DNA of 56,150 bases from Paraburkholderia sp. (GTDB lineage: Bacteria > Pseudomonadota > Gammaproteobacteria > Burkholderiales > Burkholderiaceae): the NCBI GenBank assembly GCA_031286755.1, contig JAITTX010000342.1:1-56150 (forward strand). Reading direction: 5' to 3'. Below are positions 41,963 through 51,509 of this stretch, one piece after another; positions within the stretch are counted from its first letter, which is position 1; every line of letters begins with the position of its first letter. The notes under the pieces are model-generated. The model searched no databases and had not been told where the DNA came from. It saw only the letters and a program-made list of their open reading frames with translations. Made by a program: the position numbers and the translations under genes.

Positions 41963-43270
41963 ATGAATTCCACCTCCGCCCAGACCCGGACGCAATCCCT
42001 GCGGATGACGAGTGTCCGCTGGAAAATCTTCTTTCTGCTGTTGACGCTGGTGTCGATCAACTACATCGATCGCGCGGCGCTATCGGTCGCGATGCCGATG
42101 ATCTCGAAGGAGTTCGAGCTCACGCCGGAGCGTCAAGGCCTGATTCTCAGTTCGTTCTTCTGGACCTATCTGTTCATGCAGATGCCGTCCGGCATGCTCG
42201 CCGACCGCTTCAAGCCGCGCATCATCATCGCCGTGGCCACGCTCGGCTGGGGCTTCTTCCAGGGCCTCGCCGCGTTCTGCACGGGCTGGTTCTCGCTGCT
42301 GCTCACGCGCCTCGGCCTCGGCATCGCGGAAGGGCCGATCTATCCGGCGGGCGGCAAGCTCAACGCGCTGTGGCTCACGGCGAACGAGCGCACGCGCGGC
42401 GCTTCGCTGCTCGACAGCGGCAGCGCGCTGGGCTCGGGCCTCGGCGCGATCATCGTGGCCGGGCTCATCACGCTGCTGGGTTCGTGGCGCGACGCCTTCC
42501 TCGTCGCGGGTGTCGGCACGATGCTCTGCGGCCTGTGGGCATGGTGGTACATCCGCAATGCGCCGCGCGAGCATCCGCGCATCGGCGAGGCCGAAATCGC
42601 GCATATCGAGGAAGCGCTCGCGCGCGAGGACGCGGCCGAGCCGAAGGTGGCCTCGGGTGTCTCGTTCCTGCGCTTTTTCGGCTATCGCTCGGTGTGGGCG
42701 ATGTGCCTGAGCCATACCTGCACGAACCTGATTTTCTTCGGTCTGATGACGTGGCTGCCGACCTATCTGTACAAGGTCCACGGCTTCGACATCAAGGCGC
42801 TCGGCGGCGCGACGTTCATCATTTTCTTCTTTGGCTTCGTGGGCGAAGTGCTGGCCGGCCAGATCGCGGACCGCTGGAGAATGTCCGGCGCCGGCGCGAA
42901 CCGCGTCTACCGCACGATGATGGTGATTGGCGCGTCCTGTGTCGCGCTCTCGATGTGGGCGGTCGCCTATGTGAAGTCGCCGTTCGCCGTGGTCTCGCTG
43001 CTTTGCGCGGCGCTCTTTTTCCTGCGCTGGTGCGGCGGCTGCAACTGGGCCACGCCTTCGATGCTCGCCACGCGCGCCCGCGCCGGCGCGCTCACGGGGA
43101 TCATGAACTTCGTCGGCAACATCGCGGGCATTTTCGTGCCGATCTTCATCGGCTTCATCGTGCAGACCACCGGCTCGTACTTCCTCGCGCTGATGTTCTT
43201 CGTCGCGGTGGCCGGTGTGCAGATTCTGTGCGCGCTGTCGCTCAATTACCAGAAGAAGCTGCCCGTTTGA
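41963..43270 (+). CDS. MFS transporter, ACS family (hexuronate/glucarate type)
   Basis: Predicted 435-aa importer. The segment NYIDRAALSVAMPMISKEFE in helix 1, GLGIAEGPIYPAGGKLNALW, and the C-terminal MNFVGNIAGIFVPIFIGFIV are typical of ExuT/GarP-type transporters. It starts 33 bp after the dehydratase gene and is followed 17 bp later by a beta-hydroxyacid dehydrogenase, making a three-gene operon for a sugar acid. Confidence 0.93.
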   Translation: MNSTSAQTRTQSLRMTSVRWKIFFLLLTLVSINYIDRAALSVAMPMISKEFELTPERQGLILSSFFWTYLFMQMPSGMLADRFKPRIIIAVATLGWGFFQGLAAFCTGWFSLLLTRLGLGIAEGPIYPAGGKLNALWLTANERTRGASLLDSGSALGSGLGAIIVAGLITLLGSWRDAFLVAGVGTMLCGLWAWWYIRNAPREHPRIGEAEIAHIEEALAREDAAEPKVASGVSFLRFFGYRSVWAMCLSHTCTNLIFFGLMTWLPTYLYKVHGFDIKALGGATFIIFFFGFVGEVLAGQIADRWRMSGAGANRVYRTMMVIGASCVALSMWAVAYVKSPFAVVSLLCAALFFLRWCGGCNWATPSMLATRARAGALTGIMNFVGNIAGIFVPIFIGFIVQTTGSYFLALMFFVAVAGVQILCALSLNYQKKLPV

Positions 43271-43287
43271 ATCAGGAGACGAAACTC

Positions 43288-43323
43288 ATGAGCCGCGATA
43301 TGAGCCGCGATATGAGCCGCGAT
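43288..43323 (+). repeat. Tandem 12-bp repeat carrying three in-frame start codons
   Basis: ATGAGCCGCGAT occurs three times in direct succession, encoding MSRD each time, at the 5' end of the beta-hydroxyacid dehydrogenase gene. Copy-number change would keep the frame and alter only the N-terminal length. Confidence 0.9.
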
Positions 43324-44238
43324 AGCAACGCTTTACAACCGGTGAAACGCGTCGGGATGATCGGCCTCGGGCTGATGGGCAGCGCGATTGCCCACAACAT
43401 CCTGCGCCATGGCTTCGAGTTGACGGTGCTGGCGCACCGGCGTCGCGACGCGTTGACGAAGCTCGCGGACGCGGGCGCGAGCGAGGCGGCAACGGCCGCG
43501 GATCTCGCGCGCGAGGCCGACGTGGTGCTGATTTGCGTGACCGGCACGCCGCAGGTGCGAGACGTGCTGTTTCGGGAGGACGGCGTGCTGGCCGGCGCGC
43601 ATCCCGGGCTGATCGTGGTCGACAGCAGCACGTCCGATCCGGGGCTGGCCGCCGAGGCGGCGCACGCGCTGCAAGCGAAAGGCGCGGCGTTCGTGGACGC
43701 GCCCGTGAACCGCACGCCGAAGGAGGCCGCGCAGGGCAAGCTGAACGTGCTCGCGGGCGGCGAAGCGCCGGTGGTGGACGCGCTGCGGCCGCTGTTCGCG
43801 GCTTATGGCGAGACCGTGCATCACCTCGGCGCACATGGTTCGGGGTATCGCGCGAAGCTGATCCACAACTTCATCGCCCAGGCCAATGCCGTGGTGCTCG
43901 CGGAGGCCTTCGGGACCGCGCGCAAGGCGGGGCTCGATCTGGCCGAATTCGCTGGCGTGTGCCGGCTGAGCGGCGCGCATAGCAAGACGTTCGATCGCAT
44001 CGTCCCGTTCGTGCTGGAAGGCGACGACAGCGGCCAGCAGTTCGCGATGCGCAACGCGGCGAAGGACATGCGCTCGTACGCGGCGCTCGCCACCGAGGCT
44101 TCGTCGACGGCCATCGTGGCCGAGGCGGTGCGGCAGATCTATGTGCTGGCCTGCAACCTCGGGCACGGCGAGGCGTATGTGCCGCGCCTGTTCGATGTGA
44201 TCGACGCGCTCAACGGCGTAGAGCCGTCGCGGGCTTGA
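43288..44238 (+). CDS. Beta-hydroxyacid dehydrogenase (GarR / 3-hydroxyisobutyrate dehydrogenase family)
   Basis: Predicted 316-aa NAD(P)-dependent enzyme. The cofactor motif is VGMIGLGLMGSAIAHNIL, the substrate loop is DAPVNRTPKEAAQGKLNVLA, and the catalytic Lys is in GSGYRAKLIHNFIAQANAV. Such enzymes reduce tartronate semialdehyde or oxidise 3-hydroxy acids. AGGAGA precedes ATG 43288. The N-terminus is odd: a 12-bp unit is repeated three times, giving (MSRD)3 with an ATG in each copy before the conserved domain begins at ~residue 19. Last gene of its operon, convergent with the LysR gene. Confidence 0.92.
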   Translation: MSRDMSRDMSRDSNALQPVKRVGMIGLGLMGSAIAHNILRHGFELTVLAHRRRDALTKLADAGASEAATAADLAREADVVLICVTGTPQVRDVLFREDGVLAGAHPGLIVVDSSTSDPGLAAEAAHALQAKGAAFVDAPVNRTPKEAAQGKLNVLAGGEAPVVDALRPLFAAYGETVHHLGAHGSGYRAKLIHNFIAQANAVVLAEAFGTARKAGLDLAEFAGVCRLSGAHSKTFDRIVPFVLEGDDSGQQFAMRNAAKDMRSYAALATEASSTAIVAEAVRQIYVLACNLGHGEAYVPRLFDVIDALNGVEPSRA

Positions 44239-44301
44239 TGCGAAGCGGGACGGGCCTGCGTGTCGCCAGTGTGCCGCACGCACGCCCCTCGCATTTCACC
44301 T

Positions 44302-45237
44302 TCACGCCGGGCTCATCTGCGCTTCCAGCAGGCGGATGAACTGCGCCGCCGCGGGCGACTGCACGCTGCCCCGGCGCGTGACGATGCCGAATGTCTGCGA
44401 ATGCGACTTCAGCTTCACGGGCAGGATCCGCAGCATGTCGTGGCGCGCGAACAGGCGGGCGATATCGGTGGGGAGCAGGGAAACAAGATCGGTGCTCCGG
44501 TGCAGCAGCGCGACCGTCACGAAGGTGGACGCCGTGGAGATGGTGTTCACCGGCATGTCGAGGCCCGCGAGCTCCATTTCGCGTTCGAGCAGGGCACGCA
44601 GCGGCATATGCGCGGGATACGTGACCCAGCGATACGCGGCCAGATCGCGCAGCGCGATGTTGTTCTTCTGCGGCGCCGGGTGCGCGCTGCCAACGACGAC
44701 CGACAACGGTTCCTCGCCAATCGACCGGTAGCGGTACTTCGACGGATCGTGGCTGACCGCCGAGCGGCCGATCACGAGATCGAGCTGGCCCTCGTCGAGT
44801 TGCGCGAGCATGCGAGTGCTGGTGTCCTCGGTGATCTCGATCGAGAGGTTGGGCTGGCTCGCCTGCAAGGCCTTGACGGCCGGCACCACGATATCGGAGA
44901 TCGCGCCCATGATGGCCCCGATGGCGAGGCGTCCGCCACGGCCCGAGCGGATCTGCGCAACGTCGTCGCACAGCGCGCCCAGATCGGTCGTGACCACGCG
45001 CGCGTAGCGGATCACGCAATGGCCGAACTGGTTGGGAATCATGCCGCTCTTCGAGCGCTCGAAGAGCGGCGCGTCGAGCATCGACTCCAGCTCGCGCAGC
45101 GCCTTGCTCGCCGCCGACTGGGTCATGGCGAGTGCGCTGGCGGCCTTGTGCAGCGAACGATGATCGTCGAGCGCGATCAGCAATTGCAGTTGCCGCATCC
45201 GCAGGCGTGACAGCAGCACATTCAGGGTCGTTTTCAT
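44302..45237 (-). CDS. LysR-family transcriptional regulator
   Basis: Predicted 311-aa regulator. The N-terminal winged helix (residues ~12-70) reads MRQLQLLIALDDHRSLHKAA, then TQSAASKALRELESMLDAPL, FERSKSGMIPNQFG, as in the GbpR/CbbR-like sugar-linked subgroup. The C-terminal periplasmic-binding-protein-like domain contains LAIGAIMGAISDIVVPAV, LDEGQLDLVIGRS and VTYPAHMPLRALLE. It lies 98 bp downstream of the Ldh-family gene on the same strand and converges on the beta-hydroxyacid dehydrogenase. It may control either or both of the facing sugar-acid units. Confidence 0.93.
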   Translation of the reverse strand: MKTTLNVLLSRLRMRQLQLLIALDDHRSLHKAASALAMTQSAASKALRELESMLDAPLFERSKSGMIPNQFGHCVIRYARVVTTDLGALCDDVAQIRSGRGGRLAIGAIMGAISDIVVPAVKALQASQPNLSIEITEDTSTRMLAQLDEGQLDLVIGRSAVSHDPSKYRYRSIGEEPLSVVVGSAHPAPQKNNIALRDLAAYRWVTYPAHMPLRALLEREMELAGLDMPVNTISTASTFVTVALLHRSTDLVSLLPTDIARLFARHDMLRILPVKLKSHSQTFGIVTRRGSVQSPAAAQFIRLLEAQMSPA

Positions 45238-45335
45238 GAGACTTGCCGTCGCGGGCGCCGGGTCGGGTGTGGCCGGCGCGCCTATGGTTCTCGTTGCCCG
45301 CGCCTGAACGTGAGCCTTCACGGCGTGCCTGGCGC

Positions 45336-46412
45336 TCAGCCGCGCGCCTCGCCTGCATCGAGCGCGGCCGGGAACGGCACGCCGAAACGGCCGCTCCAGA
45401 CTTCGAGCGCCGGGCGGATGCCAGGGTGCAGCCGCACGCCGTGCGCAAGCTGGTCGGCGCGGCGGGCCATGCCGCCGTCGCCGGGCATGCGCACGCGCTC
45501 GACGTCGGGGCGCGGCGGGTTGCTGCGGCACGCGTCGGCGAGCCAGTCCATCTGCCGGTTGAACGCCGGCATGCCGCCGAATGCCTCCGGATCGTAGAGC
45601 GTCATGAACACGGTCGCGCCCCAGCCTGCCGGTGGATCGGCGCGGCCATGGCCCGCGAGACCGCTCGTCAGCGCCTCGATCAGCACCGCGAGGCCGAAGC
45701 CCTTGTGGCCGGCCTCCATGCCGCCGAGCGGCAGGATCGTGCCGGCCGGGTCGGCGAACAGCACGCCGGGCTCGCGCGTCGCGTGGCCTTGCGCGTCGAG
45801 CATCCACGGCTGGGGAAACTGCTCGCCGGCCTTGTGCAGCCGCCCGGTCATCGCGTTGGTCGTGACCGACGCGGAGATGTCGATCAGGAACGGCGTGTTC
45901 GAGGTGGGCACGCCAATCGCGATCGGGTTCGGCGTGAACACCGCGCGCGTGCCGCCGAACGGCGCGACGCTCTGGCCGCTCGGGTCCGAGCACGACAGCA
46001 GCAGCACGAAGCCCGCTTCGGTCGCGCGCAGCAGATAGGCCGCGAGACAGGCGATGTGATGGCTGTGGCGGATCACGAGCGTGGCCGTGCCGTAATCGCG
46101 TGCGCGGGGAATCAGCGCGTCGATGCCGCGCAGGACCAGCGAAGGGCCGGGCAGGCGGCGGCCGTCCCAGAGCAGCGCGGCGGGGCGCTCGGAGAGGACC
46201 AGCGGCTCGCCGGTCTTCGTCATGCGGCCGGCTTCCAGTTCGCCCAGATAGCCCGCGAGCTGCGCGAGACCGTGCGTGTCGTGGCCGAGCAGATCGCCTT
46301 CGACGAGCGTTTGCGCGACGGCCTCGGCATGATCGGCGCTCACACCCGCCGCATCGAGCAATTGTCTTGCGTAGGCGCCGAGCGCGTCGGCGGAATAACG
46401 CGGCGCGCTCAT
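45336..46412 (-). CDS. Ldh family oxidoreductase (malate/ureidoglycolate/2,3-diketogulonate reductase type)
   Basis: Predicted 358-aa NAD(P)-dependent dehydrogenase of the L-sulfolactate/malate (Ldh_2) family, which lacks a classical Rossmann fold. Family blocks: LLGHDTHGLAQLAGYLGELE, VIRHSHHIACLAAYLLRATE with the catalytic His, PFGGTRAVFTPNPIAIGVPT, and PLGGMEAGHKGFGLAVLIEA. ATG 46412 begins the conserved domain. It lies 153 bp after the UxaA/GarD-type gene on the same strand and probably reduces or oxidises a keto-acid intermediate of that pathway. Confidence 0.92.
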   Translation of the reverse strand: MSAPRYSADALGAYARQLLDAAGVSADHAEAVAQTLVEGDLLGHDTHGLAQLAGYLGELEAGRMTKTGEPLVLSERPAALLWDGRRLPGPSLVLRGIDALIPRARDYGTATLVIRHSHHIACLAAYLLRATEAGFVLLLSCSDPSGQSVAPFGGTRAVFTPNPIAIGVPTSNTPFLIDISASVTTNAMTGRLHKAGEQFPQPWMLDAQGHATREPGVLFADPAGTILPLGGMEAGHKGFGLAVLIEALTSGLAGHGRADPPAGWGATVFMTLYDPEAFGGMPAFNRQMDWLADACRSNPPRPDVERVRMPGDGGMARRADQLAHGVRLHPGIRPALEVWSGRFGVPFPAALDAGEARG

Positions 46413-46565
46413 TGGGCGACCTCGCGGGCGGTCTCGCGCGTGGCATGCAGCGGCCGGGTTGCAGCGGTTTCGCTGGAACAAGCGTTGAAACAAGTCATGG
46501 CGGATGTCCTGGTCAGGAGTGGGTGGTGCCGGCGCATGGGCCTCTGCATCATCGTTATGCAATCC

Positions 46566-48140
46566 TTACGTAATCGCGCCGATCTGCCAGGGCACGAATT
46601 CGCTCTGGCCGTAGCCATGCAGCTCGCTGCGCGAGCGCTTGCCCGAGGCGGTGTCCAGCATCATCTGGAACATCGCCTGGCCGAGTTCCTCGATGCTCGC
46701 TTCGCCGTCGAGCACGCTGCCGCAGTTCAGGTCCATGTCGTCGGACTGGCGCTCCCAGAGCGCGGTGTTGGTGGCGAGCTTGATCGAAGGCGAGGGCGCG
46801 CAGCCATAGGCGGAGCCGCGCCCGGTCGTGAAGCAGATCAGGTTCGCGCCGCCCGCGACCTGGCCTGTCGCGGAGACTGGGTCGTAGCCGGGCGTGTCCA
46901 TGAAGACGAGCCCTTTTTGCGCGACCGGCTGTGCATATTCATACACCTCCACGAGATTCGTGTGGCCCGCTTTCGCGATGCCGCCAAGCGACTTTTCGAG
47001 CACCGTCGTGAGGCCGCCGGCCTTGTTGCCCGCCGAGGGATTGTTGTTGATCGCCGCGTGATGGCGCTCGCAATAGTCTTCCCACCAGCGGATGCGCGCG
47101 ACCAGTTTCTCGCCCACTTCGCGCGAGACCGCGCGGCGCGTCAGCAGGTGTTCGGCGCCATAGATCTCGGGCGTCTCGGAGAGGATTGCCGTGCCGCCGT
47201 GGCGCACTAGCAGATCGACCGCGGCACCCAGCACCGGATTCGCGGTGATGCCGGAATAGCCGTCCGAGCCGCCGCATTGCAGGCCAACGGTGAGATGGCT
47301 CGCGGGCACCGTCTGGCGGCGCACGTCGTTCGCGGCGGGCAACATCGACTCGATCAGCTCGATCCCCTTGGCGATGGTCTTCGTCGTGCCGCCCGTGTCC
47401 TGAATCGTGAAGGTGCGCAGGCGCGCGTGTTCGGTCAGGCCCTGCGTGGCGAGCAGGCGCGGGATCTGGTTCGTCTCGCAGCCGAGCCCGATCACGAGCA
47501 CGGCGGCGAAGTTCGGATGGCATGCATAGCCGCCGAGCGTGCGTTGCAGAATCTGCAATGCTTCGCCCTCCGAATCGATGGCGCAGCCTGAGCCGTGGGT
47601 CAGGGCCACGACGCCATCCACGTTCGGGTAGGCGGCGAGGGCCTCGGGGCGGATGTCGCGGCGGAAGTAGTCGGCAATCGCGCGCGCCACCGTTGCCGAG
47701 CAGTTCACCGAGGTGAGAATGCCGATGTAGTTGCGGGTCGCGACGCGGCCGTCCTCGCGCACGATGCCTTCGAAGGTCGCCTGGGCGGCGGCCGGCACGG
47801 ACTCGGTGTCGCGTGCGCCCTGGCAATAGGCGTAGTCGCGCGCGAACTCGCCCATCGCGAGATTGTGCGTATGCACATGCTGACCCGCGCGGATCGGCTG
47901 GCTCGCAAAGCCGATGATCTGGCCATAGCGATGGACCGGCTCGCCCGTCGCGATGTCGCGCGTCGCGATCTTGTGGCCGGGCGGGATCAGGCCGGAAACG
48001 ATGATGCCTTCTTCGTCGAGCGTGGTGCCCGAGACGAGTTGATCGAGGGAGATCACGACGTCGTCGGCGGGATTCAGACGGATCACGCGGGCGTGCCGCG
48101 TGGTGCCGGCGGGAGAGTGTTCGGTGTCGAGGGGGGGCAT
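46566..48140 (-). CDS. UxaA/GarD family sugar-acid dehydratase
   Basis: Predicted 524-aa iron-dependent lyase. An N-terminal SAF domain (residues ~18-105: VIRLNPADDVVISLDQLVSG, IPPGHKIATRDIATGEPVHR, metal His in GQHVHTHNLAMG) is joined to the UxaA core (GIVREDGRVATRNYIGILTS, VNCSATVARAIADYF, THGSGCAIDSEGEALQILQR, IGLGCETNQIPRLL, SDGYSGITANPVLGAAVDLL). The length equals galactarate dehydratase GarD (~523 aa) and exceeds UxaA (~495 aa). It dehydrates altronate, galactarate or a related acid to a 2-keto-3-deoxy acid. Probable first enzyme of this cluster; substrate undetermined. Confidence 0.9.
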   Translation of the reverse strand: MPPLDTEHSPAGTTRHARVIRLNPADDVVISLDQLVSGTTLDEEGIIVSGLIPPGHKIATRDIATGEPVHRYGQIIGFASQPIRAGQHVHTHNLAMGEFARDYAYCQGARDTESVPAAAQATFEGIVREDGRVATRNYIGILTSVNCSATVARAIADYFRRDIRPEALAAYPNVDGVVALTHGSGCAIDSEGEALQILQRTLGGYACHPNFAAVLVIGLGCETNQIPRLLATQGLTEHARLRTFTIQDTGGTTKTIAKGIELIESMLPAANDVRRQTVPASHLTVGLQCGGSDGYSGITANPVLGAAVDLLVRHGGTAILSETPEIYGAEHLLTRRAVSREVGEKLVARIRWWEDYCERHHAAINNNPSAGNKAGGLTTVLEKSLGGIAKAGHTNLVEVYEYAQPVAQKGLVFMDTPGYDPVSATGQVAGGANLICFTTGRGSAYGCAPSPSIKLATNTALWERQSDDMDLNCGSVLDGEASIEELGQAMFQMMLDTASGKRSRSELHGYGQSEFVPWQIGAIT

Positions 48141-48194
48141 GGGCGCGATCTCGGTTGTCGGAAGGGGGGGCCTTGTTCTGGGGTGTCTGGCCCA

Positions 48195-48208
48195 ACTAAT
48201 ATATTAGT
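48195..48208. promoter_or_regulatory. 14-bp AT-rich palindrome upstream of the UxaA/GarD-type gene
   Basis: ACTAATATATTAGT is a perfect palindrome 55 bp before the start codon of the dehydratase, in the gap after the IclR gene. Likely an operator; the binding protein is not identified. Confidence 0.5.
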
Positions 48209-48259
48209 ATGCTAAGTTTGTAGGCGTAACAGGACCATCCGGGTTAACCCACTGTGGTG

Positions 48260-49114
48260 CTACGCCAGTGGCTCGGTCGTTCGCGCGCGCGTGAGCCCGT
48301 GCATAGGGCGGCGCATCGCCACGTCGAACGGGTTGGTCTGCGGCCCGATGATCTCCGCCTGCCGCTTGAGCAATTCGACCACCGTGGGCAAGCGTTCGTC
48401 CGTCAAGCGCGCCGCCAGCGTGCCGACACTGAGCGCGCCCACCGCGCAACCGTTGCGGTCGAAGATCGGCACGGCCACGCCCGCCATGCCCTCCAGCACG
48501 CCGGTATTGCGCCCCGCGTAACCGAGCTTGCGCACCCGCTCGATTTCCGTGCGCAGGTACACCTCGTCGAGCACGCCATAGCTGCGCAGGCGCGGCACGT
48601 TGAAACGGATGATCTCCTCGCGCTCGGCCTCGGGCTGGAACGCCAGAATCGCGAGGCTCCCCTGGCCCACCCCCAGCGCCACGCGCCCGCCAATGTCGCC
48701 CGTGAACGAGCGGATCGGGAATGGCCCTTCGCACATGTCGAGGCAGACGGCGTCGAAACTGCTCTTCACGAGCAGGAAGATCGTGTCGCCCAGGCTCGCG
48801 CACAGGCGCAGCAACGCGGGACGGCATAGCGCACGCATGCCGCTCGGGTTGCCGGCCTGCGCCGCCATGGCGAAGAACTCCACGCTCAGGCGGTAGCGTT
48901 TCGTGCCTTCGTCCTGCTCGACGACGCCTTCGGCAATCAGCGCTTGCAGCAGGCGATGCACCGTGGCCTGGGTGAGGCCCACGGTCTTGGCCAGCGCCGT
49001 CACGCGAATGCCTTCCGCCTGGCTCTCGCCCAGCGCCCGGATCAGTGTGAAGGCACGCTGCAATACGCCCGCGCCGCGTGAGTCGTCGCTTTGCGTTCCG
49101 TTTTTTTCTTCCAT
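48260..49114 (-). CDS. IclR-family transcriptional regulator (divergent to ABC/amine-oxidase operon)
   Basis: Predicted 284-aa regulator. The winged helix contains VLQRAFTLIRALGESQAEGI, VTALAKTVGLTQATVHRLLQ and ALIAEGVVEQDEGTKRYRLS. The effector domain contains TIFLLVKSSFDAVCLDMCEG, DIGGRVALGVGQGSLAILAF and GYAGRNTGVLEGMAGVAVPI. It is upstream of the UxaA/GarD-type gene on the same strand, and divergent from the ABC transporter operon across 338 bp that contain repeated GGAAT boxes. It may therefore regulate the dehydratase unit, the ABC/oxidoreductase operon, or both. Confidence 0.93.
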   Translation of the reverse strand: MEEKNGTQSDDSRGAGVLQRAFTLIRALGESQAEGIRVTALAKTVGLTQATVHRLLQALIAEGVVEQDEGTKRYRLSVEFFAMAAQAGNPSGMRALCRPALLRLCASLGDTIFLLVKSSFDAVCLDMCEGPFPIRSFTGDIGGRVALGVGQGSLAILAFQPEAEREEIIRFNVPRLRSYGVLDEVYLRTEIERVRKLGYAGRNTGVLEGMAGVAVPIFDRNGCAVGALSVGTLAARLTDERLPTVVELLKRQAEIIGPQTNPFDVAMRRPMHGLTRARTTEPLA

Positions 49115-49140
49115 GATGTTCGCGTCTCCCTCTATTTATT

Positions 49141-49340
49141 TCATTCAGCGGAATATTTGCTGACGATTCATGTGAACCGATGTGGCGTACGAATCGATAG
49201 TGCCAGCTGGAATTGCTTTATTTCGTAGGGAAAATAAGGGATTTCCCGAGGATTATCTGGCGGAATAATTTTTCTGGAAGCCGCTTTGAAATTCCATTAA
49301 ACGGAATAGATGACATATTTATACCATTGAATGGAATATG
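49141..49340. promoter_or_regulatory. Array of GGAAT boxes, probable IclR binding region
   Basis: CGGAAT or TGGAAT boxes occur at 49149, 49208, 49261, 49302 and 49332. Two are parts of inverted repeats: TTCCATTAAACGGAA (49292-49306) and CCATTGAATGG (49324-49334). They fill the gap between the IclR gene and the divergent ABC operon and resemble the GGAA/TTCC pattern of IclR operators. Confidence 0.5.
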
Positions 49341-49452
49341 AAGTTGACGATCAAATATCTGGCTGACTAGAGTCGCCTCCATGCAACGCAATGCAAACGC
49401 TTCAGGGTGTGCTGCCGCACCCCGGGCACTCAATGCACTGGAAGGCCAGATC

Positions 49453-50536
<1,084 letters not shown>

Positions 50537-50544
<8 letters not shown>

Positions 50545-51454
50545 CACGCTTCCGGCTTCACAGCCCACTCCGCAGCGCGCGCCGCGTGCCTCGGTGCGTC
50601 CCGGCTGGCGCGCTTACCTCCCGCTGTGGCTCCTGAGCGCCCCCGCGCTGCTGCTGTTCGCCGCACTGGTGCTCGCGCCGCTTGCGATGATCTTCGCGCT
50701 GACTTTCTACCGCTTCGATCCGTCGAGCGGCCCGATCGCCGCCTTCGATCTGCACAACTACATAGAAGTGCTCGGCTCGTCGTACTTTCACACGATCTTC
50801 CTGCGCACCTTCGGCATCGCCGCGCTCACGACGCTGCTGTGCGTGGCGATCGGCACGCCCGAGGCCTATATCCTCTCGCGCATGCGCGACCCGTGGCGCT
50901 CGCTGTTCCTGCTCGTGATCCTCGCGCCGCTGCTGGTTTCAGTGGTGGTGCGCGCGTTTGGCTGGAGCATGCTGCTCAACATGAACGGCCTCGTGAACCA
51001 GTTTCTCGGCCTGTTCGGCGCGGGGCCGTTCAAGCTCGAATACACGACCTTCGCGATCGTCATCGCGCTCGTGCACGTGATGCTGCCGTTCATGGTGATT
51101 CCGGTGTGGACCGCGCTGCAGCGGCTCGACCCGCAAACCGAAAACGCCGCGCTCTCGCTGATGGCCTCGCCGTTCACCACGCTGCGCCGCATCGTGCTGC
51201 CGCAACTGATGCCCGGGGTCCTCTCGGGCAGCCTCATGGTGTTCGGCCTCTCGGCCAGCGCGTTTGCGATTCCGGGACTGCTCGGCGGGCGGCGCCTGAA
51301 AGTGGCCGCCACGGCCGTCTACGACCAGTTCCTGAGCTCGATGAACTGGCCGCTCGGCGCCACGATCGCCGTGCTGCTGCTGGTGGCCAATCTCGTGATC
51401 ATGCTCACCTATTACCGCGTGCTCGAACGCCGCTACGCACGCAGCATGGGCTAA
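50537..51454 (+). CDS. ABC importer permease (PotB-like)
   Basis: Predicted 305-aa inner-membrane permease with six helices and the EAA loop region ENAALSLMASPFTTLRRIVL that contacts the ATPase. The start is GTG 50537 with AGGAGG 6 nt upstream, overlapping the ATPase gene by 8 nt, so translation is coupled. Family similarity is to spermidine/putrescine-type permeases (FGWSMLLNMNGLVNQFL block). Partner of the next gene. Confidence 0.92.
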
Positions 51455-51509
51455 CGCGTCGTCTGCCATAGGCATCGCACGGAACCCGGAATTCGTCAGG
51501 TCATTCATC

